Positions 7,434 to 18,006 of a stretch of 64,000 nt of DNA are shown here, piece by piece. The position numbers were made by a program, and so were the translations under genes. This stretch comes from Alphaproteobacteria bacterium (GTDB lineage: Bacteria; Pseudomonadota; Alphaproteobacteria; Caulobacterales; Maricaulaceae): NCBI GenBank assembly GCA_024742735.1, contig JANSXV010000002.1:248001-312000 (forward strand), written 5' to 3'. The notes beneath the pieces were generated by a model. It made no database searches and was not told the DNA's origin. It worked only from the letters and a program-made list of their open reading frames with translations. Position 1 is the first letter of the stretch; each line of letters opens with the position of its first letter.

Positions 7434-8864
7434 ATGGGACAGGAAATCGCCTCCGACGACACGTTTGACGAAGAAGGCTTCCTTGAACGCCTGCGCGACG
7501 AAACGCGGCTGGTCATGGGCTGGTTCAAGGCGGGCGCGTTCGAGCGGGCCGATCCGCCGCTGATCGGGGCGGAGGTGGAGGGCTGGCTGCTGGACGGGGA
7601 CCTGATGCCCAGCCCCAGCAATCTGGCCTTCCTGTCGACTGCCGACCGGACCGGCCTCGATGCGGAGCTGAGCCAGTATAATTTCGAGCTCAATCTCGAT
7701 CCGGTCAGCCTTGCCGGGGACGGGCTGAAGCGGCTGGAAGACTCCATGGCCGAGCTGTGGAACCATTCCTGCGCGGCGGCGACGGCCATGGGCCTGCACG
7801 CGGCGGTCGTGGGCATGCCGCCCACCCTGCGCGAAGGCATGCTGGATCTGGACGCCATGACGCCGTCCAACCGCTATCGCGCGCTCAATGACCGGGTCAT
7901 GCATCTGCGCGGCGGGGCGCCGCTCTCCTACGACATCAAGGGCCGCGAGCATCTGGAGCTGGTGGAGAACCATCTGATGATGGAGGCGGCCTGCACCTCG
8001 CTGCAGACCCATCTGATGATCGATCCGGATCGCCAGGCCCGTCAGTTCAACGCCGCCCTGATCGCCAGCGCACCGGTGCTCGCGGTCTCGGCGAACTCGC
8101 CTTACCTCTATGGCCGCCGCCTGTGGGAGGAGACGCGCATCCCTGCCTTCGAGCAGGCGATCCGCATCCTCAGCTTCAAGGACAAGGCCGGGCGCAAGGT
8201 CGGGCGGGTGGATTTCGGCACGGGCTATGTGCGCAGCTCGCTCATGGAGCTGTTCCTGGAAAACCTGGACGGCCACGCCCCGCTCCTGCCGGTGATCGAG
8301 GACGCGCCGCGCGAGCGCCTGCGCCATTTCAAGCTCCAGAACGGCACGCTCTGGCGCTGGAACCGGCCCATCGTGGACACCAACGCGGACGGCGTTCCCC
8401 ATCTACGCATCGAGAACCGGATCACGCCGGCCGGGCCCACCGTGGTGGACATGACCGCCAACGCCGCCTTCTTCATCGGTCTGGTCCTGCATCTGGACGG
8501 TCAGGAGACCCCGCCGGAGAGCCAGCTGCCGTTCGAGACCGCCCGGGCGAATTTCTACGCCGCCGCGCGCAAGGGCTTCGGCGCGCGCGTGACCTGGCTG
8601 GACGGGGAGGCTGGCGACATTCAGGCCCTGATCGCCGGACGCCTGGCCGATCAGGCTGAAGCGGCCCTGCTGAAGGCGGACGTGGATCCGCGCACGGCGA
8701 AGCGCCTAATCGACATCATCCGCCAGCGCGCCCGCATCGGCCAGAACGGCTCGGCCTGGCAGCGCGCCTGGGTGAACTGCAACGGGCGGGACTTCCAGGG
8801 CCTGATGGAGGCGTATCTGGGGTTCCAGACCAAGGGGGCGCCGGTCCATACATGGACGGTATGA
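7434..8864 (+). CDS. glutamate-cysteine ligase family 2 (GCS2-like) amidoligase
   Basis: A 476-residue protein resembling the GCS2/YbdK branch of the glutamine-synthetase-fold carboxylate-amine ligases. Visible hallmarks are IGAEVEGWLLD (first metal/ATP strand), QYNFELNLDP, HAAVVGMPPTL, the ENHLMMEAACTSLQTHLMID region, and ANSPYLYGRRLWEETR, followed by a charged basic C-terminal half. It is longer than YbdK (about 370 residues). Known relatives ligate glutamate to cysteine or other amines using ATP. Position next to gshB suggests it may supply gamma-glutamylcysteine, but the adjacent AstE-type deacylase also fits a separate peptide or acyl-amino-acid pathway. The start ATG lies just after the palindrome field; no clear ribosome site is seen. 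Confidence 0.75.
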   Translation: MGQEIASDDTFDEEGFLERLRDETRLVMGWFKAGAFERADPPLIGAEVEGWLLDGDLMPSPSNLAFLSTADRTGLDAELSQYNFELNLDPVSLAGDGLKRLEDSMAELWNHSCAAATAMGLHAAVVGMPPTLREGMLDLDAMTPSNRYRALNDRVMHLRGGAPLSYDIKGREHLELVENHLMMEAACTSLQTHLMIDPDRQARQFNAALIASAPVLAVSANSPYLYGRRLWEETRIPAFEQAIRILSFKDKAGRKVGRVDFGTGYVRSSLMELFLENLDGHAPLLPVIEDAPRERLRHFKLQNGTLWRWNRPIVDTNADGVPHLRIENRITPAGPTVVDMTANAAFFIGLVLHLDGQETPPESQLPFETARANFYAAARKGFGARVTWLDGEAGDIQALIAGRLADQAEAALLKADVDPRTAKRLIDIIRQRARIGQNGSAWQRAWVNCNGRDFQGLMEAYLGFQTKGAPVHTWTV

Positions 8865-8895
8865 CCCACGACCCTGCCCCGATGACGCACGCCCC

Positions 8896-9891
8896 ATGAC
8901 CTTGCCCCTGGATGAGTTCGACGCGCTTCCCGACGGCCTGGCCGGCGTGGACCCCCGTTCGGTCCGGTCGGTCTTCCCCAACTCCGCCCTGATCCGGCTG
9001 GAGGGCCGGCGCAAGGCCCCGCTGGCGCTCAGCGTGCTGCTGCACGGAAACGAGCCGGTGGGGCTTTCCGTGCTCCAGCGCCTGCAGGTCTGGATGAAGA
9101 CCCATCCCTTGCCGCGCAGCCTGATCGTCTTCGTGGGCAATGTGCACGCCGCCGAGGCCGGGGTGCGAAAGCTGCCGGGGCGGCCGGACTATAACCGCAT
9201 CTGGAAGGGCGGGGCGGAGCCGGAGCATGATCTGGCCGCCCGCGTGCTGGCCGCCTTCGATGCGGCCGCGCCCTTCGCCCATATCGATCTGCACAACAAT
9301 ACCGGCGCGAACCCGCATTATTCCTGCGTCCACAACGACCGGGAGGACACCCGCCAGCTTGCCAGCTTCTTCAGCCCGCTGGCCATGTACACCCACAACC
9401 CGCCCTCCATGTTCTCCAACAGCCGGGCCGACGTGATCCCGGCCATCACGGCTGAATGCGGTCAGGCCGGAGAGGCCGCCGGCGAGGATGCGGCGTTCGA
9501 GGCGGTCATGGCCGCCCTGCATCTCGATCATTTTCGCGGCGCGGCGGACCGGGAGCTCACCGTCTATGACGTCACCGGCCGCATCGAGGTCGCCGACGAC
9601 GCCTCACTGGCGTTCGAACATGGCGTTAAGGCCGATCTGGAACTGCCCGCGAAGCTGGAAAGCTGGAACTTCTTCGACCGTCCGGAAGGCTCCACCTTCG
9701 CCCGCCGCCTCTCGGGCCGTCAGGTCCTGACCGTCTATGACGACGCCCGCAACGACGTCACCGACCGCTTCTTCAAGGTCGAGGGCGACAGGGTGATTCT
9801 CACGCGCACCGCAACGCCGGCCATGCTGACGGTGGATGAGGCCGCGATCAGGAATGATTGTTTGGGGTATTTGATGGAGCGAAGGGGTTAG
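8896..9891 (+). CDS. succinylglutamate desuccinylase / aspartoacylase family protein
   Basis: A 331-residue zinc-dependent deacylase of the M14-like AstE/AspA family. The zinc ligands are recognisable as H-x-x-E in LLHGNEPVG (His50, Glu53) and His133 in HIDLHNNTG; the YNRIW segment around residues 100-104 supplies the substrate arginine. Family members remove acyl groups from amino acids (N-acetylaspartate, N-succinylglutamate) or trim gamma-linked amides. The gene lies 31 bases after the GCS2-like ligase and probably shares its transcript; ligase and deacylase together suggest making and breaking of the same kind of amide bond. The exact substrate is not deducible. The arginine-catabolic ast genes that usually accompany AstE are absent. 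Confidence 0.8.
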   Translation: MTLPLDEFDALPDGLAGVDPRSVRSVFPNSALIRLEGRRKAPLALSVLLHGNEPVGLSVLQRLQVWMKTHPLPRSLIVFVGNVHAAEAGVRKLPGRPDYNRIWKGGAEPEHDLAARVLAAFDAAAPFAHIDLHNNTGANPHYSCVHNDREDTRQLASFFSPLAMYTHNPPSMFSNSRADVIPAITAECGQAGEAAGEDAAFEAVMAALHLDHFRGAADRELTVYDVTGRIEVADDASLAFEHGVKADLELPAKLESWNFFDRPEGSTFARRLSGRQVLTVYDDARNDVTDRFFKVEGDRVILTRTATPAMLTVDEAAIRNDCLGYLMERRG

Positions 9892-9899
9892 GGGCGAAA

Positions 9900-9990
9900 C
9901 CCCGGCCAAGCCGCGCGAGCGGCGCAGAGCCGGGGCCTCGTGCAGGATGATGAAACAGGTCCTGGCTCTGCGCTACGCTTCGGCCGGGAA
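9900..9990. repeat. long inverted repeat between convergent genes (copy A)
   Basis: Left arm about 9900-9938 (starts CCCGGCCAAGC) and right arm about 9958-9989 (ends CTTCGGCCGGG) are imperfect complements around a loop containing GGATGATG. It resembles elements at 32366-32467 and 51651-51737. It may also end transcription from both sides. Confidence 0.7.
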
Positions 9991-10015
9991 TTCAAAGGTG
10001 TGTCGATGGGGAGGG

Positions 10016-11035
10016 TTACACCCAGCCCGCGTTGACGCACCCTTCCGCGATCTGGACGGCGTTGAGCGCGGCGCCCTTGCGCAGATTGTCCGAGACGATC
10101 CACATCGCCAGGCCGTTCTCCACGGTGGGGTCGGAGCGTACGCGGCTGACGAAGGTCGCGAATTCGCCGACGCTTTCCACCGGCGTGACGAAGGCGGGAT
10201 CGTCCTCGTCCGCGCGGTCCACCAGCATCAGGCCCGGCGCCTCGCGCAGAATGTTGCGGGCGTCTTCCGGGCTCAGCTCGCGCTCCAGGTCCAGATGGGC
10301 GGCGACGCAGTGGCCGACGAAAACCGGCACGCGGGCGCAGGTGGCGAAGAGCTTGATTTTCGGATCGAGGATCTTCTTGGTCTCCACCGTCATCTTCCAC
10401 TCTTCCTTGGTGGACCCGTCCTCCATGAAGACGTCGATCTTGGGAATGACGTTGAAGGCGATCTGCTTGGGGAAGTGCTGCGGCTCGATGGGATCGTTGA
10501 CGTAGATGGCCCGGGTCTGGGTCCACAGCTCGTCCATGGCGTCCTTGCCGCCGCCGGAGGTGGACTGATAGGTCGCCACGCTCGCGCGCACGATCCCCGC
10601 CGCGTCATGGATGGGCTTCAGCGCCACAACGGTCTGGATGGTGGAGCAGTTGGGATTGGCGATGATGTTCTTCTTCGGCCTAGCATTCAGCTGATCGGCG
10701 TTCACCTCCGGCACCACCAGCGGGACGTCCGGGTCCATGCGCCAGGCGCTGGAATTGTCGATCACCAGCGCGCCGGCCTTGGCGATCTTCGGCGCCATGG
10801 CTTTCGACAGGTCCCCGCCCGCACTCATCAGCACGATGTCGACGGTGGAATAGTCGAAGGTGTCGGCGTCCTTCACCTTCAGAGTCCTGTCGCCATAGGA
10901 GAGCTCGCGGCCCATGGACTGCCGGCTGGCAAGGGCATGGACGGTGTCGGCGGGAAACAGGCGCTCGGCCAGAATGGTCAGCATTTCAGCGCCGACCGCG
11001 CCGGTTGCGCCAAGAACAGCGATGTTACGGGGCAT
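10016..11035 (-). CDS. asd: aspartate-semialdehyde dehydrogenase
   Basis: A 339-residue NADPH enzyme that converts aspartyl phosphate to the semialdehyde for lysine, threonine, methionine and diaminopimelate synthesis. The Rossmann motif GATGAVG is at residues 9-15, the catalytic cysteine is Cys130 in NPNCSTIQ, and the STSGGGKDA segment and C-terminal GAALNAVQIAE are typical. The start was placed at MPRNIAVLG, which has an AAGGAA site seven bases upstream; an upstream in-frame ATG would add 17 residues that do not fit. It follows mdh in the same direction but is separated from it by a terminator, so it is transcribed on its own. Confidence 0.97.
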   Translation of the reverse strand: MPRNIAVLGATGAVGAEMLTILAERLFPADTVHALASRQSMGRELSYGDRTLKVKDADTFDYSTVDIVLMSAGGDLSKAMAPKIAKAGALVIDNSSAWRMDPDVPLVVPEVNADQLNARPKKNIIANPNCSTIQTVVALKPIHDAAGIVRASVATYQSTSGGGKDAMDELWTQTRAIYVNDPIEPQHFPKQIAFNVIPKIDVFMEDGSTKEEWKMTVETKKILDPKIKLFATCARVPVFVGHCVAAHLDLERELSPEDARNILREAPGLMLVDRADEDDPAFVTPVESVGEFATFVSRVRSDPTVENGLAMWIVSDNLRKGAALNAVQIAEGCVNAGWV

Positions 11036-11085
11036 GGGGAGTTCCTTGGAAAAACGCTCCGGGAACATGGAGCGAAACAGGATCA

Positions 11086-11118
11086 AGAAAAACCCCCGGA
11101 CCGTGAGGCCCGGGGGTT
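11086..11118 (-). terminator. intrinsic terminator of mdh
   Basis: A 9-bp stem (11091-11099 with 11110-11118) and 10-base loop, followed on the minus strand by TTTTTCTT. It lies 25 bases past the mdh stop codon and before the asd start. Confidence 0.9.
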
Positions 11119-11142
11119 CTCCAATTCAGAACCGGTCGGGCT

Positions 11143-12126
<984 letters not shown>

Positions 12127-12235
12127 TCAGAGACGAGCGCGCGTTCGCACGCGCAAAACAACATGCGCGCTGTCTAGCGCTCCGGCTCGCGAAGGGCAAT
12201 CGGTCGAAGGTCGCAGGGGGCGAAGGAAAACTAGA

Positions 12236-12490
12236 TCACCCGTGGTTATCGCCCCAGCCTTCTTCACGAGCCTCAGCGATACGCTTTTCAACCAGCTTCA
12301 ACGATGGCAACCGAGCCTGGCCGCGTGCAGGCTGCAGATGTCCAGTCTCCGGCCGACGCCAAATGAAACGGTATCCGTCTTCACTCTCCGCGTCATCGTA
12401 GTGATACGTACACCATTGAAGACAAAGGACCCATTCACTAGCGTCCGGATCGCGAGGAGTTTGTTCGTGAATCTCGACCCATGTCGCCAT
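12236..12490 (-). CDS. small hypothetical protein
   Basis: An 84-residue protein of unknown function. It contains WVLCLQWCTYHYDD, then EDGYRFIWRRPETGHLQPAR, and an alpha-helical, charged C-terminal end with WGDNHG. The ARGQARLPS stretch resembles, from memory, small uncharacterised proteins of alphaproteobacteria. An AAGGAG site sits seven bases before the ATG, which supports expression. Base composition is lower in G+C than the neighbours, so it may be a recent arrival. It is in the same direction as mdh and zapE, 124 bases upstream of mdh and 40 bases after zapE. Confidence 0.6.
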   Translation of the reverse strand: MATWVEIHEQTPRDPDASEWVLCLQWCTYHYDDAESEDGYRFIWRRPETGHLQPARGQARLPSLKLVEKRIAEAREEGWGDNHG

Positions 12491-12530
12491 GCGCGCTCTC
12501 CTTGCTACTGCTAAAACTAGAAAACGGTAC

Positions 12531-13613
12531 CTATCCTGCCTTCCGCTCCGCCGCCAGATAGTCGTGGCTGCGCATCTCCATGAGGCGGCTGGCGGTGCGC
12601 TGGAATTCGAAGGCGTAGTCGCCGTCGGGGTAGAGATCGGCCGGTTCGGCGGCGGCGCTCATGACCAGCTTGGTCTTCACCTCGTACAGCGCGTCGATCA
12701 GCGTGGCGAAGCGCTTGGCCTGATCGCGGCGGGCCGGTGTCAGGATCGGGACGTGATCGATCATCACGGTATGGCAGTGCTCGGCCAGGGCCAGATAGTC
12801 CGCCGGGCCCAGGGGCCGGTCGCACAGCTCGGCGAAGCTGAAGCGCGCCACGCCGGCCGCTTCACGCGGGACGGTCAGGGTCCGTCCGCCCACGGCGATC
12901 TCGCACGGGCGGGCTTTCGCGCCCAGGGTCAGGCGGTCGAAGGCGTCCGCCATGGCCCGATCCGCACCCTCGTCCAGAGGCGTGTAATAGACCGGGGCCG
13001 CCTCAAGGCGCTCAAGCCGGTAATCGCGTCCGGAATCGAGCCTCAGGATATCCAGGCGGTCCTTGATGAGGTCGATGAAGGGCTCGAAGAGCTGGCGGTT
13101 GAGGCCATTCTTGTAGAGTTCGTCCGGATGACGGTTGGAGGTGGCCACGATCACCGCACCTTCTTCCAGCAGGGTCTGGAAGAAGCGCCCAAGGATCATG
13201 GCGTCGCCCACATCGGTGACCTGCAGCTCGTCAAAGCACAGAAGCCGGGTTTCTTTCGCGATGGCTTTGGCCACCTTCGGCGCGGGATCGCGATCCTTGC
13301 GCGCGCGCTCGGCGGTGAGCCGGCGCTGCAGCTCCTGCAGGAATTGATGGAAATGAACCCGCCGCCGTGCCTCGATGGGCGCGGTCTCGAAGAACAGGTC
13401 CATCATCAGGGACTTGCCGGTCCCCACCCCGCCCCACAGATACACGCCGCGCGGCGCCGGTCCGGAGCGGGTGAACAGGCCTGACCGGCCGCCTTTCCAG
13501 TCTGCGATGGCGGCGGACAGGGCGGTCAAATGCTCGGCGGCCTCGGCCTGGGCCTCGTCGGCCTGCAGCCGCCCGGCTTCAACGGCCTCTGCCAGCGCCC
13601 GCGCCGGGGTCAC
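12531..13613 (-). CDS. zapE: cell division ATPase ZapE (AFG1/LACE1-like)
   Basis: A 360-residue AAA-type ATPase. Walker A is GGVGTGKS (61-68), Walker B is LLCFDE with Asp127 and Glu128, and ATSNRHPDELYKNGL is the sensor-like segment characteristic of ZapE/AFG1. In E. coli ZapE associates with the Z ring, while the mitochondrial homologue aids protein quality control at the inner membrane. I chose the GTG that overlaps the stop of an upstream 31-codon ORF (GTGA), because GGAG stands six bases before it; another GTG four codons upstream is possible and would give 364 residues. Its position near mdh and sdh is typical for alphaproteobacteria. Confidence 0.93.
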   Translation of the reverse strand: MTPARALAEAVEAGRLQADEAQAEAAEHLTALSAAIADWKGGRSGLFTRSGPAPRGVYLWGGVGTGKSLMMDLFFETAPIEARRRVHFHQFLQELQRRLTAERARKDRDPAPKVAKAIAKETRLLCFDELQVTDVGDAMILGRFFQTLLEEGAVIVATSNRHPDELYKNGLNRQLFEPFIDLIKDRLDILRLDSGRDYRLERLEAAPVYYTPLDEGADRAMADAFDRLTLGAKARPCEIAVGGRTLTVPREAAGVARFSFAELCDRPLGPADYLALAEHCHTVMIDHVPILTPARRDQAKRFATLIDALYEVKTKLVMSAAAEPADLYPDGDYAFEFQRTASRLMEMRSHDYLAAERKAG

Positions 13614-13705
13614 GCCCCGCTCCACGCAAGGACCGCCGCGCCCAGCAACACGAAGGCGATGAGGACGGCGAGGATCAGGAAGGCAGGGCGTTCAACGCGG
13701 CGCAT
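13610..13705 (-). CDS. candidate 31-residue membrane micro-protein upstream of zapE
   Basis: An ATG-started frame encodes a short basic head (MRRVERP), one hydrophobic segment of about 20 residues (LILAVLIAFVLLGAAVLA) and a WSGA end. Its TGA overlaps the proposed zapE GTG as GTGA, the same coupling used by several other junctions in this window. No convincing ribosome binding site precedes it, so this is a suggestion rather than a firm gene. Confidence 0.4.
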   Translation of the reverse strand: MRRVERPAFLILAVLIAFVLLGAAVLAWSGA

Positions 13706-13801
13706 GGCGCAAGGGTCTAGTCCAGTCCGGCCCGCTTCGCCAAGGCCTCAGCGGTGTCCGCGCGGCCCCGGGGCCTGAAGCGGGCCACGAACGGGCCCGG
13801 G

Positions 13802-15862
13802 CTAGAGCGGACCCAGATCGTAGGTGATGGCGAACGCCGCCAGCGCCAGTCCCGACAGGCCGGTCAGGGCGAGGCCGGTCAGCGAACCGAACCGCACCGG
13901 CCCGTCGGCCATGCGCCGGCGGACCAGCGTCACAAGGACCAGAACCCCCAGAACCCCCGCCCCCAGCGCCAGCCAGGGTGCAGCGGCCGCCGCCGGGTGC
14001 AGTCCGGCGATCACCGCCAGCATGGACACCTCGCTGGCCGCATAAGCTCCATAGCCGGTCAGGGCTGCGAAGCCGACGCCGGTCCCCGCCGTCAGGAAGG
14101 CGAGCAGGCGCGGCAGGGCCAGGTCCGCCTTCAGGTCTGTCGCAGGCTGGCGATCGACGAGGCGCGCCAGGAAGCCGAACGGAATCAGCACAAGGCTCAG
14201 CATCAGGATCAGAAGCGGCGCTCCGGCCCAGGCTCCGGGGACGATGAGTGTCTTGGGATCAGAGTCGGCGGCCGCGCCCAGAATGACCGGCGCGCGTGTC
14301 GGCGTGAAGGCCAGATAGTCCGGCGCGGGCACGCCCTCCTCCAGGCACGAAGCCTCCAGCGCCTGCGGATCGCGATCATCAAAGAAGGCGTTCAGCACCG
14401 GACCGGCGCAGTCCGCCATCGACCGCGTGGGTCCGTGGCCGGCATAGGGAACCTCGATATAGCGCCCGTTGGAGAAGCCTGGCGCAATGTAGCGCGCCAG
14501 GGCGGGCGGCGTGACCGGGTCCCACCCGCCATTGATGATCAGGGTCGGGATGGCGGTCTCCACGAAGCGGTAATCGGACCGGTCGCGCGGCCCCACGCCC
14601 TGATCCACGCACATCTGCGCTTCAAAGGCGGCGCCGTCGGGGGTCATCATGAGGCCGGCGAAGCGCGGATTCTCCGCCAGATCCTCTGCGGCCACGTCGG
14701 CGGCGGCCTGGGTGTAGCCGTCATTGCAGCGGATGGCCGCGCTCATGCCCTGACTGATCGTGATCCCGCCGGGCCCGCCGGTCATGTCGGACACCAGCTG
14801 GAAGAAATCCGGGTCGCGGGTCTCGTAATATCCGATCAGCGTGCCCAGGACCGCCGGGATGGCGGGATGCTCATCCTGCTCATAGGCCATGGAGAAGGGC
14901 GCGAAGGCCAGGATCAGGCCGCCGACCTCGACCTCGCCGTCCGGGTACAGCTCGGTGTCTTCGACCTCCACGGTGACGGGATCGTTGCGGACCGCGTCGA
15001 TGGCGGCGTCCAGCCGGGTTTCCAGATCCTCGCAGAGCGCCAAGTCGGTGCAGGTGGAGAAGACATTATCCAGCGTCAGGTTCGCCCAGCGGCCGATGCG
15101 CATCAAATCGGTCAGATCGTTGGGCACGATGGCGTCGATCACCAGAGCGCGGATCCCGTCAGGGTCCTGCAGGGCCAGCATCTGGCCCAGATGGGAGCCA
15201 TAGGAGATGCCCCACACATTCCATTGCTCGAAGCCCAGCGCCTCGCGCAGAGCCTTCACGTCGCGGGCGTTCTCCACCGTGTTGTAGCCGGACAGATCGA
15301 CCCCGGCGGCTTCGGCCTGCTCAAAGCAGTTGCGCGTCACTTCCGCGGCGTTGCGCTGGGCTTCCTCGATATCAACGGCATGGACCAGAGCGCGTTCGGT
15401 CTGGCCGTAATGGGGGCAGAAATCCCCGCTGGCGCCGATGCCGCGCTGTTCGAGAATGTACAGGTCGCGCTGTTCCAGGATCGCATGTTCGCGCAGGCGG
15501 CTCACATACCCGTCCACGCCCACGCCCGGCCCGCCGGTCAGATAGATGACCGGGTCTTCGCGATAGTCTTCTTCCTCGCCGGTCGCCGCGATCTTCACGA
15601 AATGCAGCCGGATCATGCGGCTGTCGGCGCGCTCCCGGTTCTCCGGAACGGTGATGAAACCGCAGCTGATCTCGCCGGGCTCGTAGTCGACCTCATTCTT
15701 GAACGGGCAGACGAAATCGACGGGCTCAGGCGTCGGCCAGTCGAGGAGCGTCGGTTCGGTTTGCGGGGCGTCCTGAACCGGTGCGTCCACCGGCTCATCC
15801 TGAGCGGCGGCGGGTGAAACCCAAATCGCCGCCGAAGCGATCAATGCAGACATCCGGATCAT
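13802..15862 (-). CDS. exported alpha/beta-hydrolase (TAP/proline iminopeptidase type) with C-terminal membrane domain
   Basis: A 686-residue protein. A signal peptide ends near residue 20 (SPAAA-Q). The alpha/beta-hydrolase core has the oxyanion segment LTGGPGVG (108-115), EQRGIGAS, the nucleophile elbow GISYGS with Ser220, a late acid in NGGWDPVTPP, and the histidine in YAGHGPTRS. This matches tripeptidyl aminopeptidase/prolyl aminopeptidase-like exported peptidases. Unusually, the last 130 residues hold about four hydrophobic segments (starting near APLLILMLSLVLIPFGFL), so the enzyme is probably tethered in the inner membrane with the catalytic part in the periplasm. The start has GGGGGAGG six bases upstream; 34 extra upstream codons are open but do not look like a signal peptide. 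Confidence 0.82.
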   Translation of the reverse strand: MIRMSALIASAAIWVSPAAAQDEPVDAPVQDAPQTEPTLLDWPTPEPVDFVCPFKNEVDYEPGEISCGFITVPENRERADSRMIRLHFVKIAATGEEEDYREDPVIYLTGGPGVGVDGYVSRLREHAILEQRDLYILEQRGIGASGDFCPHYGQTERALVHAVDIEEAQRNAAEVTRNCFEQAEAAGVDLSGYNTVENARDVKALREALGFEQWNVWGISYGSHLGQMLALQDPDGIRALVIDAIVPNDLTDLMRIGRWANLTLDNVFSTCTDLALCEDLETRLDAAIDAVRNDPVTVEVEDTELYPDGEVEVGGLILAFAPFSMAYEQDEHPAIPAVLGTLIGYYETRDPDFFQLVSDMTGGPGGITISQGMSAAIRCNDGYTQAAADVAAEDLAENPRFAGLMMTPDGAAFEAQMCVDQGVGPRDRSDYRFVETAIPTLIINGGWDPVTPPALARYIAPGFSNGRYIEVPYAGHGPTRSMADCAGPVLNAFFDDRDPQALEASCLEEGVPAPDYLAFTPTRAPVILGAAADSDPKTLIVPGAWAGAPLLILMLSLVLIPFGFLARLVDRQPATDLKADLALPRLLAFLTAGTGVGFAALTGYGAYAASEVSMLAVIAGLHPAAAAAPWLALGAGVLGVLVLVTLVRRRMADGPVRFGSLTGLALTGLSGLALAAFAITYDLGPL

Positions 15863-15984
15863 GTGCGCCTCCCCCTCAAGCAAACGCCACCATGGCCCCT
15901 CAAGCGCACGCGAGGCAAGCGCGGACACGAAAACGCCGACCGCGAGCAGGGCCGGCGCTTCCACGGCGCCGAGGTTGGCGCGGT

Positions 15985-17490
<1,506 letters not shown>

Positions 17491-17591
17491 GGGGTGTCCT
17501 CCGCTGAAGGGTGAGGCGGCGCGGACATGGCGCGCCGCTCGTCATGCGCGCGTGGTTTAGCGCCCCTGCGCCCTTGGCGCCAAGCGCTGTT

Positions 17592-17942
17592 CTAGCGCGG
17601 ACGCAGCGTCAGCGCGTCGCCCCGGGGCGTGCGCCCGGTCCAGTCCGGCCCGTTCGCGCGGCCTTGAAACAGAACCTCACCCGACCCGTCCGCCAGGATC
17701 AGCACGCCGTCTGCAAGCGAAAGGCGCCAGAGCGACGCCTCGGACAGGCCGGCGGGACAGCCCGGCGCGCTGAAGGCGAAGCCCGACGCGGTCTCGCCCT
17801 GCAGATTGCTCTCCGGCAGCTGGGCGGCCGCGGGGCGCAGCGTGATGGGGCAGGCGCCGTCGCCGGATTGGGCGATATAGCGGCCCGGCACGTCATCGGC
17901 GCTCTGGGCGAGCAGGACAGCCAGGATTGAAGCGGCAAACAT
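17592..17942 (-). CDS. exported protein resembling AprI/Inh protease inhibitors
   Basis: A 116-residue protein with a short N-terminal hydrophobic signal (MFAASILAVLLAQSA). The rest follows the pattern of the AprI/Inh beta-barrel fold: GACPITL, later APGCPAG, then SLWRLSLADGVLILADGSG and a closing FQGRANGPDWTGRT. Two cysteines about 30 residues apart could form the single disulfide of the family. Known members sit in the periplasm and inhibit secreted serralysin-type metalloproteases; no such protease is in the window, so the role is uncertain. It lies between mmsA and the ars operon in its own transcription unit. Confidence 0.55.
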   Translation of the reverse strand: MFAASILAVLLAQSADDVPGRYIAQSGDGACPITLRPAAAQLPESNLQGETASGFAFSAPGCPAGLSEASLWRLSLADGVLILADGSGEVLFQGRANGPDWTGRTPRGDALTLRPR

Positions 17943-18006
17943 GACGTGTCTCCAGTAACAGCGGGTCTGATCGATTAACCCTGCAGCGCTGCAGTGTCGA
18001 CCGCCG

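Noticed and set aside
13715-13800. Short minus-strand frame ending ALAKRAGLD before a TAG, between the hydrolase and the zapE micro-ORF
   Set aside because: Only about 24 codons from a GTG, no ribosome site, and upstream it merely continues through the hydrolase gene in another frame.
13754-15817. 687-codon plus-strand frame across the hydrolase gene
   Set aside because: Antisense of a well-supported exported hydrolase with signal peptide and catalytic motifs; the plus-strand product resembles nothing.
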